A DNA stretch of 36,694 nucleotides from Chloroflexota bacterium (GCA_004297395.1 SCUO01000079.1:1-36694), one strand, 5' to 3'; counted from the stretch's first letter, positions 23,266 through 31,301 are shown. The notes: generated by a model not told the origin, from the sequence alone. Program-made: numbers and translations.

Positions 23266-24168
23266 ATGACCGATCGTGACTGGCTGGCCGAGCGCTTCGA
23301 GGACCACCGCGCCCACCTGCGGGCGGTGGCCTATCGGATGCTGGGCTCGCTGGCCGAAGCCGAGGACACCGTCCAGGACGCCTGGCTCCGCGCCAGCCGG
23401 GCCGACGCCGACGCAGTCGACAACCTGGGCGGTTGGCTCACGACGATCGTCGCCCGGCTGGCGCTCGACCGGCTGCGGGCCCGCGCCGCCCGACGCGAGG
23501 AGCTCGTCGGTCTGGAGATCCCCGATCCGATCGTCGAGCCGCCTGAGGCGCCGGGGCAGGCATCGGACCCTGAACGCCAGGCCATGGTGGCGGATTCGAT
23601 CGGCCTGGCGATGCTCATCGTCCTCGACCAGCTGACGCCGCCCGAGCGCTTGGCATTCGTGCTCCACGACACGTTCGGAATCCCGTTCGAGGAGATCGCC
23701 CCGATCGTCGATCGCTCGCCGACCGCGACGCGCAAGCTCGCCAGCCGCGCCCGACAGCGCGTCCGCGGCACGATTCGGCCTCCGGATGCCTCGCCCGCAC
23801 GCCAGCGCGAGCTGGTGAACGCCTTCTTTGCGGCCGCCGGGGCCGGCGACTTCGAGGCACTCGTCCGGGTCCTCGACCCGGATGTCGTGGTCCGGGCCGA
23901 TGCTGGCGAGGGCGGCGGCCTCTTCGGCGGCCCGAGCGAGATCCGCGGCGCCGAGGTCGTTGCCCGCACCGCCCTCCGATTCTCCGCCCTGGCGCCCGGC
24001 GCCCGCGCCGCGACGGTCAACGGGGCGCCGGGGTTTGTCGTCTTCACGGACCGGCGACCCTTCGCGGTCGTGGCTTTCTCGATCCGCGGCGACCGCATCG
24101 TCGAGATCGATTTCGTGCTCCGCCCGGATCGCCTCGCCCGGCTCGACCTCGGCGGCGTCCGGCCCTAG
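23266..24168 (+). CDS. ECF41-type sigma factor (SigJ-like) with C-terminal SnoaL-like domain
   Basis: A 300-aa sigma factor. Region 2 is at about 8-75 (HLRAVAYRMLGSLAEAEDTVQDAWLR), region 4 at about 110-165 (LDQLTPPERLAFVLHDTFGIPFEEIAPIVDRSPTATRKLASRARQRV), and a SnoaL/NTF2-like domain at about 175-292. In ECF41 factors this fused domain modulates activity in place of an anti-sigma factor; its typical Gly-rich and NGxPG elements are visible here as GEGGGLFGG and NGAPGFVVF. The GGAAGGTGACCG upstream of ATG 23266 gives a clear start. ECF41 genes usually sit next to a redox or decarboxylase gene; here the divergent F420-type reductase fills that place. Confidence 0.94.
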   Translation: MTDRDWLAERFEDHRAHLRAVAYRMLGSLAEAEDTVQDAWLRASRADADAVDNLGGWLTTIVARLALDRLRARAARREELVGLEIPDPIVEPPEAPGQASDPERQAMVADSIGLAMLIVLDQLTPPERLAFVLHDTFGIPFEEIAPIVDRSPTATRKLASRARQRVRGTIRPPDASPARQRELVNAFFAAAGAGDFEALVRVLDPDVVVRADAGEGGGLFGGPSEIRGAEVVARTALRFSALAPGARAATVNGAPGFVVFTDRRPFAVVAFSIRGDRIVEIDFVLRPDRLARLDLGGVRP

Positions 24169-24184
24169 GCGCCATCCGCCCAAA

Positions 24185-24224
24185 CCAATGATGTGGCTTC
24201 CGACCGGGGCCTTTGTTCCATCTT
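24185..24224 (-). promoter_or_regulatory. Two-block conserved motif, copy 1
   Basis: CCAATGATGTG (24185-24195), 19 bp, GTTCCATCTT (24215-24224). Read on the minus strand this is AAGATGGAAC-N19-CACATCATTGG, identical in both blocks and spacing to 26258-26297. GGAAC is a common ECF -35 element. A facing ATGGAAC at 24242-24248 makes a perfect 7-bp dyad with GTTCCAT (24215-24221). Confidence 0.55.
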
Positions 24225-24321
24225 CGCGCCGTCCGGAAAACATGGAACCTGGACCACTTGCAGGGCCACTTCCTCCTCGAACGGCCTCGACGCCGTCAGT
24301 CGTCATCGAGGGAGGTCTGAA

Positions 24322-25251
24322 GTGTCTGCGTTCCTGCACCGGCGCCCTCGATCGGCCCGCGCGGGTCCCGCCCGCGTCCTGCCGATCGTCGCGGCTGCAC
24401 TCCTGATCGTGCCGGCGAGCGTCGCCGGCAAGTCGTACGACGCCTGGGGAGCGGTCGTCCCCGAGGTCGGCGTCAATACCGCGGCCGCCGAGGGCTGCCC
24501 GATCGAGTCGCCCGACGGCCTCAGCCTCTACATCGCCTCGAACCGGGCCGGCGGCACCGCCACTCCCGACCCGAACGACATCTGGGTCTTCCACCGCGAG
24601 TCGATCGACGGCCCGTGGGGGCCCGCCGAGAATCTCGGCCAGCCGGTGAACTCGACCTTCGCCGACTTCTGCCCGACGCCGCTCCGCGGCAAGGCCCTCC
24701 TGTTCGTCTCGACTCGACCGGGCGGCTGCGGCACCGGCACCGGTGACATCTACCTCGGCCGGAACAACCCGACCCACGGCTGGTCGATCCAGCACCTCGG
24801 CTGCGCGGCCGACGGATCGGGCCCCAACTTCCCGGGCGGCGAGTTCGGCCCGTCGCTCGTCGAGACGGCCGAGGGGACCTTCCTGTTCTTCTCGAGCGAT
24901 GGCTTCACCCCCGGTGGGCCGCAGGACATCTACATGAGCCGCCAGCTCGGAGACGGCAGCTTCGCACCCGCCACGGCCGTCACGGAGCTCAACTCGGGGG
25001 CCAGCGACTTCATGCCCAACGTCCGCAAGGACGGTCTGGAGATCGTGTTCAACTCGAACCGCGCCGGGGGCTTCGGCGGCCAGGACGTCTACACGTCGAC
25101 CCGGGCGAGCACCGCGGATCCGTGGTCGGCGCCGGTCAACCTCGGCCCGGCGATCAACACCGCCGGCAATGAGACCCGCTCGTCCCTCTCCTGGGACGGC
25201 GCGCGGCTCCACTTCGGTCGCGACAGCGAGATCTACGTCAGCACGCGCTGA
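24322..25251 (+). CDS. Secreted PD40 (TolB-like) beta-propeller protein
   Basis: A 309-aa exported protein from GTG 24322, with GGAGG 6 nt upstream. A signal peptide occupies about 1-37 (RVLPIVAAALLIVPASVAGKS). The mature part consists of PD40 repeats: GLSLYIASNRAGG...DIWVFHRES, GKALLFVSTRPGG...DIYLGRN, GTFLFFSSDGFTPGGPQDIYMSRQ, GLEIVFNSNRAGGFGGQDVYTSTR and GARLHFGRDSEIYVSTR. These are propeller blades as in TolB, probably binding a protein or carbohydrate outside the cell. No enzymatic domain is attached. It lies 41 bp upstream of a secreted cupin gene and may be co-transcribed with it. Confidence 0.9.
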   Translation: MSAFLHRRPRSARAGPARVLPIVAAALLIVPASVAGKSYDAWGAVVPEVGVNTAAAEGCPIESPDGLSLYIASNRAGGTATPDPNDIWVFHRESIDGPWGPAENLGQPVNSTFADFCPTPLRGKALLFVSTRPGGCGTGTGDIYLGRNNPTHGWSIQHLGCAADGSGPNFPGGEFGPSLVETAEGTFLFFSSDGFTPGGPQDIYMSRQLGDGSFAPATAVTELNSGASDFMPNVRKDGLEIVFNSNRAGGFGGQDVYTSTRASTADPWSAPVNLGPAINTAGNETRSSLSWDGARLHFGRDSEIYVSTR

Positions 25252-25292
25252 CGCCCAACCCATCCAACGCTGACTGAGACAAGGAGAACGAC

Positions 25293-25775
25293 ATGTTTCG
25301 CAGCACGCTCGGGCGGGCCCTGGTGCTTGGCTTCATCGCAGCCATTGCCTCGATCGGGATCGTCGCAGCGACGCCCGGGTCGAGCGCGGTCGGGACGATC
25401 CTGTCCGTCGGGACCCTCCCGGCCGGGACCAAGGTCCACACCGACGATCTGAAGCTCACGACTCGCGACGACGTCCAGGTCGTCACCCAGACCATCACGA
25501 TCGCGCCCGGCGGCCACACCGGCTGGCACAGCCACCCGGGACCAGTGTTCGTGACCATCAGCGCCGGGACGATGACGTTCTACGACGCCGACGACCCGAC
25601 CTGCACCCCCGGGACCTACGCGACCGGCGACTCGTTCGTCGACCGCGGCGGCGGCCACATCCACATCGCCCGCAATGAGGGCGCGGTGAACCTGGTGATC
25701 TACGCGACCTACCTCGTTCCAGTTGGTGCTTCGATCCGGACCGACGTCCCCGACCCTGGGACCTGCCAGTTCTGA
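25293..25775 (+). CDS. Secreted cupin-domain protein
   Basis: A 160-aa exported cupin. AAGGAGA lies 5 nt before the ATG. Residues 1-32 are a signal peptide or anchor (LGRALVLGFIAAIASIGIVAATPGSSA). The cupin core has motif 1 ITIAPGGHTGWHSHPGPVFVTISAG (metal-binding His-x4-His-x-His type) and motif 2 SFVDRGGGHIHIARNEGAVNLVIYATYLVP. The protein ends PDPGTCQF; one cysteine lies here and another in DDPTCTPG, so a disulfide is possible. The substrate is unknown. Confidence 0.9.
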   Translation: MFRSTLGRALVLGFIAAIASIGIVAATPGSSAVGTILSVGTLPAGTKVHTDDLKLTTRDDVQVVTQTITIAPGGHTGWHSHPGPVFVTISAGTMTFYDADDPTCTPGTYATGDSFVDRGGGHIHIARNEGAVNLVIYATYLVPVGASIRTDVPDPGTCQF

Positions 25776-25838
25776 GCACGACCGGCACACCGCAGCGCGT
25801 CGCGAACACGCGCTGACGCCGACGGTCGTGTCGGACTC

Positions 25839-25866
25839 GGAGGCGGCGCCCCATGGCGCCGCCTCC
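25839..25866 (+). terminator. Strong hairpin after the secreted cupin gene
   Basis: GGAGGCGGCGCC-CCAT-GGCGCCGCCTCC is a perfect 12-bp stem with a 4-nt loop, 63 nt after the cupin stop, followed by GCCCATTTC. It is the most convincing terminator in the window despite the weak T tract. Confidence 0.7.
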
Positions 25867-26010
25867 GCCCATTTCATGCCCGCGGGCGCGGGGTCCTCGA
25901 ACCCGCGCCCGCGCGGCGCCGCCCAGTGGGGAGGAGCGACCAGTGACCCGCGCCCGCGCCGCCCAGCGCGGATGGGCCGCCGGCCTCGCGCGCGTCTCCG
26001 CTCGGGCCCC

Positions 26011-26210
26011 GGCGCCGGTTCAGCCGATTTCGTGTCAGATCGACGTGGGGGGACGATTGGAGCGAGCCGAGGGCGAGATCAGGGCCAGCCGGGCCTTCAA
26101 TTCGACGCCCCTGAGCACGGGCACTCGGCCAAATCGCGGTTCGAGCCAGCCTGTGGGGGCCGAACGCCGTTCCAACCGACCCCGGGTGTCGATCTGACGC
26201 AATCCGAGGC
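26011..26210. repeat. 200-bp inverted-repeat element, copy 2
   Basis: Second copy of the element at 12061-12260, in the same orientation on the + strand and with no net length difference. The terminal segments (first 50 bp, last 40 bp) are about 90% identical; the middle third is much less so. Inverted ends: TCAGATCGAC at 26035-26044 and GTCGATCTGA at 26188-26197. It lies between the cupin terminator and an ECF sigma gene, 126 bp upstream of the sigma start. The rest of the 561-bp gap 25776-26336 holds the hairpin at 25839-25866 and the motif at 26258-26297. Confidence 0.85.
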
Positions 26211-26257
26211 GAGGCGGGGGAGTGGGCGCGGCCGAGCCGCGCTTGGGCCGCGCAACA

Positions 26258-26297
26258 AAGATGGAACCTCTGCCTTGCGCGGCGCGCACATCATTGG
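26258..26297 (+). promoter_or_regulatory. Two-block conserved motif, copy 2 (candidate sigma-gene promoter)
   Basis: AAGATGGAAC (26258-26267), 19 bp, CACATCATTGG (26287-26297), ending 39 bp before the GTG of the sigma gene. GGAACC matches an ECF-type -35. It is the inverted counterpart of 24185-24224. A promoter role is inferred from position. Confidence 0.55.
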
Positions 26298-26336
26298 CAA
26301 CGCGGCACGTTGCCGCGGCCCAGTCGGTGGTGAGCG

Positions 26337-26891
26337 GTGCGCGATCTCGTGGTCCGGGCGCGGGGAGGCGATCGTGACGCCTTCTCCGAGCTCGTCTCGC
26401 GGTCGATCGGGCGGCTCACGGCCGTGGCGCGGATGATCCTGCGGGACGAGTACGCCGCCCAGGACACGGTCCAGGACGCCTGCATCGAGGCCTGGCGCTC
26501 GCTCCCCGGGCTTCGCGACCCGGACAGGTTCGAGGCCTGGCTGCGGCGGCTCCTCGTGCGGGCCTGCTTCCGGACCGCGAGACACCGCAAGCGCTCCGGA
26601 ACCATCGAGGTCCGCCTGACGCCCGGCGACGAGCCGGCCGTTGCAGGCGTTGAGCGCCACCTTGTCGTCCACGACCAGCTGGAGCGCGGTCTGGCCCGAA
26701 TTCCGGCCGACCAGCGCGCCGTCATCGTCCTCGTCTACTACCTCGACCTGCCGCTCGCCGACGCGGCGCAGGCGATGGATATCCCGCTCGGGACGGCGAA
26801 GTCCCGGCTCAACCGTGCGACCCACGCGCTTCGGGCGGCGATCGAGGCCGACGACCGCGAGCCGATGCGGGTCAGGGAGCGAATCGCATGA
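26337..26891 (+). CDS. ECF-family RNA polymerase sigma factor
   Basis: A 184-aa sigma factor with region 2 at about 5-75 (DAFSELVSRSIGRLTAVARMILRDEYAAQDTVQDACIEAWRSL) and region 4 at about 115-170 (RGLARIPADQRAVIVLVYYLDLPLADAAQAMDIPLGTAKSRLNRATHAL). GTG 26337 is the only possible start after an in-frame TGA at 26331. It overlaps the next gene by 4 nt (ATGA), the usual sigma/anti-sigma coupling. The upstream region holds copy 2 of the 200-bp repeat and a GGAAC-type motif, so autoregulation is plausible. It resembles the other sigma gene at 11465 in layout but the two are only distantly similar. Confidence 0.94.
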   Translation: MRDLVVRARGGDRDAFSELVSRSIGRLTAVARMILRDEYAAQDTVQDACIEAWRSLPGLRDPDRFEAWLRRLLVRACFRTARHRKRSGTIEVRLTPGDEPAVAGVERHLVVHDQLERGLARIPADQRAVIVLVYYLDLPLADAAQAMDIPLGTAKSRLNRATHALRAAIEADDREPMRVRERIA

Positions 26892-28600
26892 TCAGCGACA
26901 GGTTCTCGGCCACCCTTCGCCAGCACCTCGTGGACTCGGCCAATGAGCGCCCGGCAGAGGGCCAGCTCGCGGCGATCGTCGAGCGCGTCGAGCTCACGCC
27001 GCAACGCCCGCGGCTCGTGGTGCGTCTGGCGGACCTCCCCGGCCGGATCGGCCCGTTCCCGTCGCCAGCCGTGCGCTGGGTCCTCATCGCTGCGGCGCTC
27101 CTCGCCGCGACGCTGGCCGCGGCGATCCTCGGCGGTGGCGGCAGCGTGCCGTCCCGGAGCACCGTCTTCGAGGGGACGTGGGCCTCGACCGATCCTTCCG
27201 ATGGCAGCCCGCTGACCCTCGTGGTGGCCCCCGGGATCACACCGGCGGTGCACTTCGAGGACGCCTGGGCGACCGGCGCCGCGTGCGTCGAAGACCCGAT
27301 CAAGCTCTTCCAGGCCGACGGCGCGGGCCAGGTATCCCTCAGCCGGCTCACCGTCACGTTCCCGGACGGCGGCGGCTGCGGCCTGGTGACGGTGGACATG
27401 GGGCCCGGGTTCTACGACTACGACCAGGCCACCGAAACGCTGACCGCGTCCGACGGCCTCACCTGGCTCCGAGCCCCGGATCTCGGCTCCCAGGCTGTGG
27501 TCATCTCGTCCCTCATGATCGATGCCCCGTCCGGAGTGAACAGCGGGACGTTCGAGACGGCAGGCGCAGCCAACGAGGGAGGACTGGTGTGCTCCAGCGG
27601 CGTGGTGACCGACCTCATCGAGATTGACTCGGGGGCGATCGGGCGGGGCGAACTGGTCGACTTCACGGTCCCGAAGCAGTTTGTCTGCGACGACGGCAGC
27701 GGCACGTTTGCCGCCACGGTCGAGTTTCACGTTTACCTCGAGCAGGGGACCGAGTCGTTCACCTGGGTCATCACCGGGGGGACCGGCGCCTATGCGGGCC
27801 TCCGCGGGGAGGGGTACGGAGGGACGCAGAGCCCGGCCACTGACCAGTTCTTGAACACGTACTGGGGCTCCGTGCGAGACGACGAAGGGCTCAGCCAGGG
27901 GCAGGATCCACCGGCGACGCAACCGCCGGCCACGGAGCCGACGCCGACCGAGCCGACGCCGACCGAGCCAACGCCGACGGAGCCACCCCCGACGCTCGAG
28001 CCGGCGGAGTTCCCGGCGTTCGCCGTGGCCCAGCCGTATGCGTGCACCCTCGAATCGGGAACGTATGGCGGGACCTTCGGGAGCGTTCGGGTGACCGCCA
28101 CGACACCGACCACATGGCATGGCCTGTACGAGGACTTCCACCTGGAGGACGACGGCTGCGGCGGCGGTGGGGCGGTTCAGCTCGAAGTCACCGTGGTGAG
28201 CCAGGTGTACACAGACGCCTGCCGCTGGCAAGGCACGGGCGTCGATGTCGACACGCCGGGCGCCGCCGCCATCGCCTTCTCCGACCAGTCTGACTTCGGC
28301 ACGGTTGGACCTACCGGCGTGACCTTGGGCGGCCAGGCGGCTCGCCGCTACGACTTCTCGCTGCCGGCCGATTTCGACGCGAGCACGTGTTCGAATTCCT
28401 ACATTCAGCTGTGGCGAGACCCCGCGCGACGCGAGGGCTTCGGCCCGACGATGGTCCTCATCGATTCGGTGACGGTCTACTTCGTCGAGCTGGACGGAAT
28501 GACCCTCGGCGTGTACGTCGGGCACTCCAGGGAGTTCGCCACCCCGGCCATGCGCGCCGAGCTCGATGCGGTCGTCGCCTCCCTGCGCATCGAGCCGTAG
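26888..28600 (+). CDS. Membrane anti-sigma-like protein with Pro/Thr-linked extracytoplasmic domains
   Basis: A 570-aa protein translationally coupled to the ECF sigma factor. Residues 1-60 are a charged cytoplasmic segment (RFSATLRQHLVDSANERPAEGQLAAIVERVEL), 62-83 one membrane helix (VRWVLIAAALLAATLAAAIL), and the remainder lies outside. Two beta-rich halves (about 90-335 and 370-565) are joined by a PATEPTPTEPTPTEPTPTEP-type linker encoded by near-identical 15-bp units (about 27933-27990). No zinc-type HxxxCxxC motif is seen at the N-terminus. Several cysteines in the outer part may form disulfides. The anti-sigma role is inferred from gene order and topology. I do not recognise the outer domains. 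Confidence 0.85.
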   Translation: MISDRFSATLRQHLVDSANERPAEGQLAAIVERVELTPQRPRLVVRLADLPGRIGPFPSPAVRWVLIAAALLAATLAAAILGGGGSVPSRSTVFEGTWASTDPSDGSPLTLVVAPGITPAVHFEDAWATGAACVEDPIKLFQADGAGQVSLSRLTVTFPDGGGCGLVTVDMGPGFYDYDQATETLTASDGLTWLRAPDLGSQAVVISSLMIDAPSGVNSGTFETAGAANEGGLVCSSGVVTDLIEIDSGAIGRGELVDFTVPKQFVCDDGSGTFAATVEFHVYLEQGTESFTWVITGGTGAYAGLRGEGYGGTQSPATDQFLNTYWGSVRDDEGLSQGQDPPATQPPATEPTPTEPTPTEPTPTEPPPTLEPAEFPAFAVAQPYACTLESGTYGGTFGSVRVTATTPTTWHGLYEDFHLEDDGCGGGGAVQLEVTVVSQVYTDACRWQGTGVDVDTPGAAAIAFSDQSDFGTVGPTGVTLGGQAARRYDFSLPADFDASTCSNSYIQLWRDPARREGFGPTMVLIDSVTVYFVELDGMTLGVYVGHSREFATPAMRAELDAVVASLRIEP

Positions 28601-28608
28601 CCGCCGCC

Positions 28609-28628
28609 CGCGGCCAGGAGTGGTCGCG
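28609..28628 (+). terminator. Hairpin after the second sigma/anti-sigma operon
   Basis: CGCGGCCA-GGAG-TGGTCGCG pairs at 7 of 8 positions, 8 nt after the stop codon, followed by GCCATTTGCC. A plausible but weak terminator. Confidence 0.45.
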
Positions 28629-28706
28629 GCCATTTGCCCTTGCCGACGACCTCGACACCTGCGTTCGAACGTGACAGTGCGTCGGTCTGCGCGTCGTCAG
28701 GTGGCA

Positions 28707-29204
28707 ATGCGGATCCTTCGGCCAGTCGCGTTCCCTGTCCTGGCCATGGTGATGCTCGTGGCCTGCGCGTCGAACCCGACGCCCCCGCCCGATGCGCAGT
28801 ACGTCCGCGTGCTCGCGAACGACGTCGCGATCCGGCTCGACCCGGCGACGGTCCACGCAGGTAACACCCTCTACCTCGTCCTGGAGCCGCCGACCGATCA
28901 CATCGTGTTCATCGAGGCCAAGTCGACGGCCGAGGCGGTCCCGGGCCCGCTGACCGACGCCGATCTCGCCCGCGTGGCCGCCGGCGACCTCCAGGGCACG
29001 AGCCTCCAGGGCTTCGAGATGACGGGCTGCGCCGGCGACGCGCTGAAGGCCGACCGCGGCAAGCTCCGCGTTCCGGGCAACTGCGGCAACGTGTTCTGGC
29101 TGCCCGACCTGGAACCCGGCCGGTACGCCTTCCTCCTGGAGGACCCGACGGGTCTGCCGCGGGCGGCGCCGATCGTCATGGCCGTCCTCGAGGTGACGCC
29201 GTAG
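28707..29204 (+). CDS. Putative lipoprotein, cupredoxin-like
   Basis: A 165-aa exported lipoprotein. ATG 28707 has AGGTGG 4 nt upstream, and the product starts with a short signal peptide ending in lipobox LVAC (Cys20). The mature part has DVAIRLDPATVHAGNTLYLVLEPPTDHIVFIEAK and ends with LEPGRYAFLLEDPTG...VMAVLEV, which resembles the greek-key strands of cupredoxins, with a conserved-looking pair of cysteines (TGCAGD, GNCGN). The usual His-Cys-Met copper site is not obvious, so a metal role is doubtful. Confidence 0.8.
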   Translation: MRILRPVAFPVLAMVMLVACASNPTPPPDAQYVRVLANDVAIRLDPATVHAGNTLYLVLEPPTDHIVFIEAKSTAEAVPGPLTDADLARVAAGDLQGTSLQGFEMTGCAGDALKADRGKLRVPGNCGNVFWLPDLEPGRYAFLLEDPTGLPRAAPIVMAVLEVTP

Positions 29205-29269
29205 GGCCCGCCGGTCGCCTGCGCCGGTACTGGCGCAGACTTCGGGTCGGGCTGCTCACCGAGGAGAAC

Positions 29270-29620
29270 ATGCCCAGACTCACTATCGCCGCGGCCGCGA
29301 TCGTTGCAGTGGTCGCCATTGGGTCCGCCGGCATCGTGCTCGGCTCCGCCAGCCTCGGCGGATGCCCGACCGCTCAAGTCCAGGGCATGCTGGTCAACAT
29401 CGACGGCACGTTGCGTGTCCAAGCCGTGCCTTCCCGGCAGGTCATGCCCGTGGCCTGGCCCATCGGGTACGGCGTCCGCGACGACCAGGGAGTCCTGGTC
29501 CTCACCCGATTCCTCGTCGTCGACATCGCCCGCGAAGGTGACACGGTCTCCGTCGGCGGGGGCATGTCCGCCGACGACTCGACCTTCCAGGGCTGCGGCC
29601 CGGTGAGGAACGGGCTCTGA
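29270..29620 (+). CDS. Small exported or membrane-anchored protein of unknown function
   Basis: A 116-aa protein with GAGGAG 4 nt before the ATG. Residues 4-29 are a hydrophobic signal/anchor (LTIAAAAIVAVVAIGSAGIVLGSA). The mature domain is small and beta-rich (AQVQGMLVNIDGTLRVQAVPSRQVMPVAWPIGYGVR, LTRFLVVDIAREGDTVSVGGG) with two cysteines (GGCPT and QGCGP) that could pair. I do not recognise a family. Confidence 0.75.
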   Translation: MPRLTIAAAAIVAVVAIGSAGIVLGSASLGGCPTAQVQGMLVNIDGTLRVQAVPSRQVMPVAWPIGYGVRDDQGVLVLTRFLVVDIAREGDTVSVGGGMSADDSTFQGCGPVRNGL

Positions 29621-29731
29621 CCCCGAGAGATCCGACTCAAGTGCAGCGCGGCACCAACCGGCGGCCGTTCGTCGGATGTCCCCAGCACGTAGGATGAGGC
29701 GGCGTCCAAGGTGAGAGATGGGGGGACGGGG

Positions 29732-30514
29732 ATGGGCCGCCGACGCCGACTGATCGCGCTCTTCGCCGTCGTCGTGCTGGCCGCCTGCACCGGGGCGCCG
29801 GAGGTCGAGCCGGCGGCCAAGACAGCCACTGCGACGTCAGCGACCGAACGGCCGACGCGCGAGCCGACCCCGTCGGCGACGGCTGAGCTCACCGAGACGC
29901 CGACCCAGAGCCCCGCATTCGGCACCGCGCCGGTCGGCCCGACCGAGGTCGCGATCGTCCTGTCGATCACCGACGGCGACACGATCCGGGTCGACCGCGG
30001 CAACGGCTCCGAGTCGGTGCGGTACATCGGGATCAACACGCCCGAGGTCGGCGATCCGGGCGGCTCGGAGGCGACCGCCGAGAATGCCCGGCTCGTCGAG
30101 GGCGCCGAGGTCGTCCTCGAGCTGGACGTGTCCGAGACCGACCAATTCGGTCGCCTGCTCCGCTACGTATGGATCGAGACCGGCAGCGGCTGGACGTTCG
30201 TGAACTTCGAGCTCGTCAGCCGCGGCTTCGCGCAGGCCGCCACGTACCCGCCCGACGTGCGCTTCACCGACATCTTTCTCGCCGCCGAGAAGGCGGCGCG
30301 GGAGGCCGAGGTTGGGCTGTGGGCCCCGAGGCCCGAGCCGGTCACCACGCCCGCGCCGGTCGCGAACTGCCATTCTTCGTACGAACCCTGCCTGCCGATC
30401 GTCGGCGACCTTGACTGCCCCGACGTTCGGGCGATGGGCGCCGCACCCGTGACCGTGCTCGGTCCGGACGACTACCGCCTCGACGGTAGTCACGACGGCG
30501 TCGGCTGCGAGTAG
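29732..30514 (+). CDS. Secreted thermonuclease-family nuclease with Excalibur-like C-terminal domain
   Basis: A 260-aa lipoprotein or secreted nuclease. ATG 29732 is preferred (G-rich GGGGGGACGGGG upstream); an in-frame GTG at 29711 is the alternative. Lipobox LAAC follows a short signal. After a Thr/Pro-rich linker (about 25-70) comes the staphylococcal-nuclease fold: SITDGDTIRV, RYIGINTPE (the Arg and Glu of the active site), DQFGRLLRYVWI (second Arg), and LVSRGFAQAATYPPD. The C-terminus (CHSSYEPCLPIVGDLDCPDVRAMGAAPV...DGSHDGVGCE) matches the calcium-binding Excalibur motif (DxDxDGxxCE). It should degrade DNA or RNA outside the cell in a Ca2+-dependent way. Confidence 0.92.
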   Translation: MGRRRRLIALFAVVVLAACTGAPEVEPAAKTATATSATERPTREPTPSATAELTETPTQSPAFGTAPVGPTEVAIVLSITDGDTIRVDRGNGSESVRYIGINTPEVGDPGGSEATAENARLVEGAEVVLELDVSETDQFGRLLRYVWIETGSGWTFVNFELVSRGFAQAATYPPDVRFTDIFLAAEKAAREAEVGLWAPRPEPVTTPAPVANCHSSYEPCLPIVGDLDCPDVRAMGAAPVTVLGPDDYRLDGSHDGVGCE

Positions 30515-30525
30515 GCTCTCGGTCC

Positions 30526-31260
30526 ATGCGTGACCGATACCTCCGCTTCATCGCTCGCCACGAGGCAGCATGGGAGCTCGTCTTCGCCGCGCTCGCCGTC
30601 GTCTTTGTCATCGTCGGTTTCGTCGACGAGACACCGCTCGTATTCGGGATCGAGCTTGCCCTTACGATCGTCTTCGTCGCCGAGTTTGCGACGCGACTCG
30701 CTGCGTCACCTGACCGCCGGGCGTACCTCCGCGGCCACTGGATCGATCTCCTCGCGCTGATCCCGACCGTTCGAGCCGTCCGAATCCTGCGGCTGCTCCG
30801 CCTGCTCCGACTGATTCGCGCATTCACCGGGTTCGCCCGGGCCCTGACGACGCTCGAGCGGATGGCGAACCATCGCGGCCTCGTCTGGCTCTTCGCCGCC
30901 TGGTCGGCGGTGATGATCCTCTGCTCGCTCGGGCTCTACGCCGCCGAGAACGGCGTGAACGAGGCCGTCGAGTCGCCGCTCGATGCGCTCTGGTGGGGCA
31001 TCTCTACGATGACGACCGTCGGCTACGGCGACGTCACCCCGGTGACGCCGGAGGGCCGGCTCGCCGCGACGGTGCTCATGGTTCTCGGGATCGGCCTGTT
31101 CTCGGCCGTTACCGCGACCGTGACGAGCTTCCTCATCAACTCCGACCCCAGTCCGCTCGACGAGCTCGCCAAGCTCGGCGACCTCCGCGACCGCGACCTC
31201 CTGACGCCCGAGGAGTTCGAGGGCGCTCGCGCTCGGATCGCCGGCCAGCTACGGCACTAA
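30526..31260 (+). CDS. Voltage-gated-type potassium channel with C-terminal SHOCT domain
   Basis: A 244-aa membrane protein of the six-helix Kv superfamily. Helices lie at about 15-33, 40-58 and 72-82, then S4 with Arg every third residue (RAVRILRLLRLLRLIRAF, 83-100), S5 at 118-139, the pore loop with selectivity filter TVGYGD (164-169), and S6 at 180-204. The C-terminus (SPLDELAKLGDLRDRDLLTPEEFEGARARIAGQL) is a SHOCT module, a short oligomerisation-type segment. It is 11 bp downstream of the nuclease gene. The S4 arginines suggest voltage gating, but gating has to be measured. Confidence 0.93.
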   Translation: MRDRYLRFIARHEAAWELVFAALAVVFVIVGFVDETPLVFGIELALTIVFVAEFATRLAASPDRRAYLRGHWIDLLALIPTVRAVRILRLLRLLRLIRAFTGFARALTTLERMANHRGLVWLFAAWSAVMILCSLGLYAAENGVNEAVESPLDALWWGISTMTTVGYGDVTPVTPEGRLAATVLMVLGIGLFSAVTATVTSFLINSDPSPLDELAKLGDLRDRDLLTPEEFEGARARIAGQLRH

Positions 31261-31301
31261 CGGCCTGTGCCCGCATTCCGGTGGCGGCGGAGTGGCGTTG
31301 C

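Noticed and set aside
26738..28633. Long minus-strand frame opposite the second anti-sigma-like gene
   Set aside because: Arg/His/Gly-rich with no domain; it spans the 3' end of the sigma gene and the coupled anti-sigma gene, both of which are well supported.
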